DNA of 18,738 nucleotides from DASRWT01 sp046728035 (GTDB taxonomy: Bacteria; Methylomirabilota; Methylomirabilia; Rokubacteriales; CSP1-6). Below are positions 15,626 to 18,738 of the stretch, in pieces. The position numbers and the translations under genes were made by a program. Each line of letters opens with the position of its first letter. The stretch's first letter is position 1. The notes beneath the pieces are model-generated. The model did no database searches and had not been told where the DNA came from. It was given only the letters and a program-made list of their open reading frames with translations. The stretch is from the NCBI GenBank assembly GCA_046728035.1, contig JBKPDT010000106.1:1-18738 (forward strand). Direction: 5' to 3'.

Positions 15626-17945
15626 AGGTCCGCGCGCGGAGGAAGAGCGCGGTCCCCAGCCCCGCGAAGACGACGTTTGCGGTCCAGGCGGCGAGGAAGG
15701 GCGGCAGCAGGTCCGCCTTGGCGAAGGCCAGCGCCATGTAGTGCACCAGCCAGTATCCCACCGAGATCACGATGGCGATCGCGATGCCGAGCGTGCGGCC
15801 GCCGCTCCGGGGTGAGATGAGGGTGAAGGGGATGGCGACGAGCGCCATGATGAGGTGGACGAGCGGGAACGCCAGCTTGGAGTAGAGCTCGACCACATAC
15901 TTCCCGGCCTGGTGGCCGGACTCCTGGAGCTTCTGCACGTAGGTCCGCAGCTCGCGGAAGCTCATGATCTCGGGTGGCTTCTGGACGTTGGTGAAATCCT
16001 CGATGTGCTCGGGCATTGGGACGATGATCCGCTCGAAGGGCTTGGACTCCATCCGCACGCCGTTCACCACCTGCCGTGTGAAGCCCTGGGTCAGCTCCCA
16101 TCCCGCCGGGGTCCAGCGCGCCTTCCGGGCGTCCAGCCTGCTCACCAGCTGGAAGTTCGCGTCGACCTCTAGGATGAGGAGGCCGTCCACCGAGCGCTCC
16201 ACGGGATCGAGCAGCTCCATCCGCCAGAACCGGGTCTCGGAGCGGTACCAGAGCTGGTTCCGCTTCTGGAGGTGGCGAGGCACGCCCCCGCGGATCTTCA
16301 CGCGGTCGATCTCGTCGGCGCGGGCGTTGATGGCGGGCAGCACGGTTTCCTGGAAGAACCCCGCCCCCAGGCTGAGGGCGAGGGCGAGGAGCAGCACGGG
16401 CACGCTCACGCGGTAGAGGCTCACTCCCGCCGCCTTCAGCGCGTCCAGCTCGTGGGCGCGGGTGAGGGAAAGGAACAGGAACACGGTGGCGATGAGGACC
16501 ACGATGGGCAACCCGTCGTACAGGGCACCGGGGAGGCGATAGAGGAAGTGCTGGACGATGTAGACGAACGGCGGCTTGAGGCGGAGGAAGCGGTCGAGCG
16601 TCTCCAGGAGATCGACCACCACGAACAGCACCCCGCCCACGCCGAGCCCGATGCCGAGAAACTTCACGTACTCGCGGAGGAGATAGCGGTCGATGATGAA
16701 CGTGGACGACCGCCAGCGCCGGCCCGTCGACGCGGCCGGGCCTCCCTCCCGCCGGAGGAAGGGCAGGGCGGGCACGCGCGCGCGAACGGCGTCCCGCACG
16801 CGCCAGAGCCAGTGGGTCCACCCCGTGGGAAAGCCGAAGGTGGCGGCTCCGATCAAGGCGAGTCCGGCGGCGAGGAAGAGCGCGTTGGGGAGCCAGATCC
16901 CGAGCCACGCAGGCAGGCGACCCTTGAGCGCCATGCCCTCGAGCGTGGTGAAGACGACGTAGTAGCAGACGACGATGCCGAGGCTCGCGGCGAGGGCGAT
17001 GCCCCGGTTGCCGCCGCCCCGATGATGGCCCCCGATGCCCAGCGGGAAGCCCACGAGCACGAAGACGAGGGCGGCCACCGGCAGGGCGAAACGCTTGTGG
17101 AGCTCCACGTGGTACGGCGAGACCGGCTGGCCCTTGGCGGCGAGCTCGCGCGTCTGGCCGAGGAGGGCGCCGAGGGCGAGATCGCGCTCTGGCTTGTCCT
17201 TCTGCGAGGAGCCGGTCAGCGGCGAGTCCAGCGGCAGGTTCATGTCGTAGAGGCTGAAATCGGTGAAGCGCGCCCGGCGCCCGTCGGCCACGTCGGTCTC
17301 GGTGATCTGGCCGTCGAGGAAGCGCAGGGTGATGCGACCCTGTTCCTCGTCGGTGAGGAGCCGTCCCTCCCGCGCCACCACCACCCGCGACAGGGCGGGA
17401 TTCCGCTCATCGGAGACGAGGAGGTCCTTGAGCGCGACCTGGGAGGGGCTCACCTCCTGGACGTAGATGGTGAACTGGCCGAAGGAGGCGCTGAAGATAC
17501 GCTCCTTGAGGCCGGTGGCCGCGCGTGACTGGAGGATCTTGAAGAGCTGCTGCTGGAAGGCGCGATTGCCCATGGGGGCAAGCCAGATCGTGAGCGCCGC
17601 CGAGATGAAGGTCACCACGATCCCCGCCACGAAGAACGGCCGCAGCAGGCGAAGGGGGCTCACGCCGGACGACTTGAGCGCGGTGACCTCCATGTCGGCG
17701 GCGAGCCGGCCGCCCACGATGAGGACAGAGACGAGGAGGGCCATGGGCAGGGTGAGGGAGAGGAACGAGGGCAAGGTGAAACCGAGGAGCCCCAGCACGA
17801 GGTGGAACGGCACCCCCTTGGTGATGACCAGCTCGGTGAGGTGATAGATCCGATCGATTACCAGGAAGAAGGTGAAGACGCCGACGCCCATGGCGAAGGG
17901 GCCGAGGAGCTCGCGGAGGACGTACCGGTCAATGATGCGACGCAT
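15624..17945 (-). CDS. lptFG: Fused LPS export permease LptF-LptG (two YjgP/YjgQ domains in one chain)
   Basis: One uninterrupted frame of 773 residues contains both permease subunits of the LptB2FG exporter. Residues 1-370 are LptF-like: IDRYVLRELL (5-14), membrane spans near 15-35, 48-78 and 102-122, a coupling segment EVTALKSSGVSPLRLLRP (86-103), a periplasmic beta-rich domain (about 125-275) and spans near 285-302, 315-335 and 347-368. A basic linker (about 371-414) follows. Residues 415-773 are LptG-like and repeat the plan: IDRYLLREYV (418-427), ELDALKAAGVSLYRVSVP (499-516), periplasmic domain (about 530-680) and three more spans. LptF and LptG are normally separate proteins of about 360 residues. 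No stop codon occurs at the junction and no ATG begins the second half, so a fusion is the simplest reading. ATG 17945 has GGAGGG just upstream and homology begins there. Confidence 0.9.
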   Translation of the reverse strand: MRRIIDRYVLRELLGPFAMGVGVFTFFLVIDRIYHLTELVITKGVPFHLVLGLLGFTLPSFLSLTLPMALLVSVLIVGGRLAADMEVTALKSSGVSPLRLLRPFFVAGIVVTFISAALTIWLAPMGNRAFQQQLFKILQSRAATGLKERIFSASFGQFTIYVQEVSPSQVALKDLLVSDERNPALSRVVVAREGRLLTDEEQGRITLRFLDGQITETDVADGRRARFTDFSLYDMNLPLDSPLTGSSQKDKPERDLALGALLGQTRELAAKGQPVSPYHVELHKRFALPVAALVFVLVGFPLGIGGHHRGGGNRGIALAASLGIVVCYYVVFTTLEGMALKGRLPAWLGIWLPNALFLAAGLALIGAATFGFPTGWTHWLWRVRDAVRARVPALPFLRREGGPAASTGRRWRSSTFIIDRYLLREYVKFLGIGLGVGGVLFVVVDLLETLDRFLRLKPPFVYIVQHFLYRLPGALYDGLPIVVLIATVFLFLSLTRAHELDALKAAGVSLYRVSVPVLLLALALSLGAGFFQETVLPAINARADEIDRVKIRGGVPRHLQKRNQLWYRSETRFWRMELLDPVERSVDGLLILEVDANFQLVSRLDARKARWTPAGWELTQGFTRQVVNGVRMESKPFERIIVPMPEHIEDFTNVQKPPEIMSFRELRTYVQKLQESGHQAGKYVVELYSKLAFPLVHLIMALVAIPFTLISPRSGGRTLGIAIAIVISVGYWLVHYMALAFAKADLLPPFLAAWTANVVFAGLGTALFLRART

Positions 17946-17953
17946 CGGCCCTC

Positions 17954-17959
17954 CATTGT
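17954..17959 (-). promoter_or_regulatory. Possible -10 element (TACAAT) for lptFG
   Basis: On the minus strand TACAAT lies 8 nt before the lptFG ATG, in the 25-bp divergent gap. It is a good -10 match in very GC-rich DNA, but no convincing -35 occurs at 16-18 bp, and a start here would leave almost no leader and remove most of the GGAGGG ribosome-binding site. It may be chance. Confidence 0.2.
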
Positions 17960-17970
17960 ACGATGAGGCG

Positions 17971-18738
17971 ATGAGGCGAGCGGCACCTCTGTTCACGCGG
18001 CTCCTGACCACCCTCGCGCTGTGCGCGGGCCCCGCCGCCGCCGACGACGGCCTCGAGGGCTTCCGGGACCTCGCCGCGCGCGTCGGTCCCACGCCCAGCG
18101 ACGCCGCCGTCGGTGCGCTGTACCGCCTCGTGGACGAGGAGATCGTCGAGAGCTTGCGCGGCGGCGGACTCTTCGCGTCGCCGGATTTCATCCAGGAGCG
18201 CCTCGAGGGCTTCAACTCGGCGTGGGGGGGCGCGCGCTTCCGCGTGGTCAGGATCGGCGCGGAGGGGCCGCGCACGCTCACGGTTGCCCTGTACGGTCTC
18301 AGTGGCCTGGAGGGCCCGGGCTCGGTGCGCGTCTTCACCGGCAGCGGGCCGGCGGCGGCGCTCGCGCGCACCATCACGCATCCGGGGGCGCCGGAGGCGT
18401 ATCCCTGGCCGGCCGCGCGGGACGGCGCGCCGCAGCTCGCGCTTGCCTGGGTCGGCGCCGCCGAGGCGCCGGGACGGTATCCGCTGCGCGTCGAGGTCTG
18501 GCGCGTGGGCGCGGACGGGCTCGCGCGTGTCTGGAGCAGCGAGGAGATCTTCCCCGACGGTCTGCGCGCGGTGGCTTGGAGGGTGGCGAGCGGCGCGATC
18601 GATCTCCGCTACGAGCTCCGCTATCCCGGCTGGAAGCCGGGCTGCGACGGGCAGGCCGAGCAGGAGGAGGTATTCCGCCACGTTCCCACGACCGACGCCG
18701 TCGTGAGCGCGCGCCGGCAGACCTTCAATGCCTGGCAC
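17971..18738 (+). CDS. Predicted secreted protein of unknown function (3' end outside window)
   Basis: From ATG 17971 the frame is open for 256 codons to the right edge. I do not recognise the family. The N-terminus looks like a signal peptide: basic start MRRAAPLFTR, hydrophobic core LLTTLALCAG, and likely cleavage after Ala-Ala-Ala at residue 24, before Asp-Asp. Cys18 is not in a proper lipobox (the -1 residue is Leu), so a lipoprotein is unlikely. The mature part alternates short hydrophobic strands with Gly/Pro turns (RTLTVALYGLSGLEGPGSVR, YPLRVEVWRVG, IDLRYELRYPGWKPGCDGQ), which suggests a beta-rich periplasmic fold. It is divergent from lptFG with just 25 bp between start codons. Codon pattern (strong G/C at third positions) and the signal peptide support a real gene despite the missing end. 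Confidence 0.7.
   Translation, partial: MRRAAPLFTRLLTTLALCAGPAAADDGLEGFRDLAARVGPTPSDAAVGALYRLVDEEIVESLRGGGLFASPDFIQERLEGFNSAWGGARFRVVRIGAEGPRTLTVALYGLSGLEGPGSVRVFTGSGPAAALARTITHPGAPEAYPWPAARDGAPQLALAWVGAAEAPGRYPLRVEVWRVGADGLARVWSSEEIFPDGLRAVAWRVASGAIDLRYELRYPGWKPGCDGQAEQEEVFRHVPTTDAVVSARRQTFNAWH

Noticed and set aside
13774..16908. 1044-codon antisense frame across the UPF0182 gene and part of lptFG
   Set aside because: It overlaps two well-supported genes, is low in complexity (Arg, Pro, His, Gly) and matches nothing; high GC removes stop codons in this frame.
17971..18042. Lipoprotein signal in the right-edge protein (Cys18)
   Set aside because: The residue before the Cys is Leu, which does not fit a lipobox; cleavage after Ala-Ala-Ala at residue 24 fits better.

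Overview
The window is very GC-rich bacterial DNA, almost wholly coding, with genes packed into translationally coupled runs. Gene content (Kdo synthesis, the Lpt lipopolysaccharide export pathway, sigma-54) shows a diderm, LPS-making bacterium. The order pyrG-kdsA-kdsD-kdsC-lptC-lptA-lptB-rpoN-hpf-rapZ resembles that of Deltaproteobacteria. The strong GC bias, a GH57 glucanotransferase and a UPF0182 membrane protein would also fit Rokubacteria/Methylomirabilota (NC10). That placement is inference; there is no rRNA or marker tree here to settle it.

Region 1 (1-4536): the 3' end of a probable CCA-type tRNA nucleotidyltransferase overlaps pyrG, which is followed by kdsA and kdsD. CTP synthase supplies CTP for CMP-Kdo, and KdsD, KdsA and KdsC make Kdo. 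kdsB is not in the window. Between kdsD and kdsC lies an array of three 61-64 bp tandem repeats that runs into the 5' end of the kdsC reading frame.

Region 2 (4537-11594): a promoter-like site precedes lptC-lptA-lptB (periplasmic bridge and ATPase of LPS export), then rpoN, long-form hpf, rapZ and a GH57 4-alpha-glucanotransferase. Most junctions overlap by 4 nt or have short gaps. The nitrogen-PTS genes ptsN and npr, which flank rapZ in enterobacteria, are absent.

Region 3 (11595-15615): a 108-bp gap with a promoter-like site leads to metK, then a 908-residue UPF0182 protein with seven predicted membrane spans and a large soluble part.

Region 4 (15604-18738): on the minus strand a single 773-residue frame holds both LPS-export permeases, LptF then LptG, joined head to tail with no stop between them. 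It converges on the UPF0182 gene at a perfect 8-bp hairpin. Only 25 bp from its start codon, a divergent gene for a predicted secreted protein of unknown function runs off the right edge.

The most unusual items are the LptF-LptG fusion, the tandem repeats at kdsC, and the GH57 enzyme in the place of the nitrogen-PTS genes.
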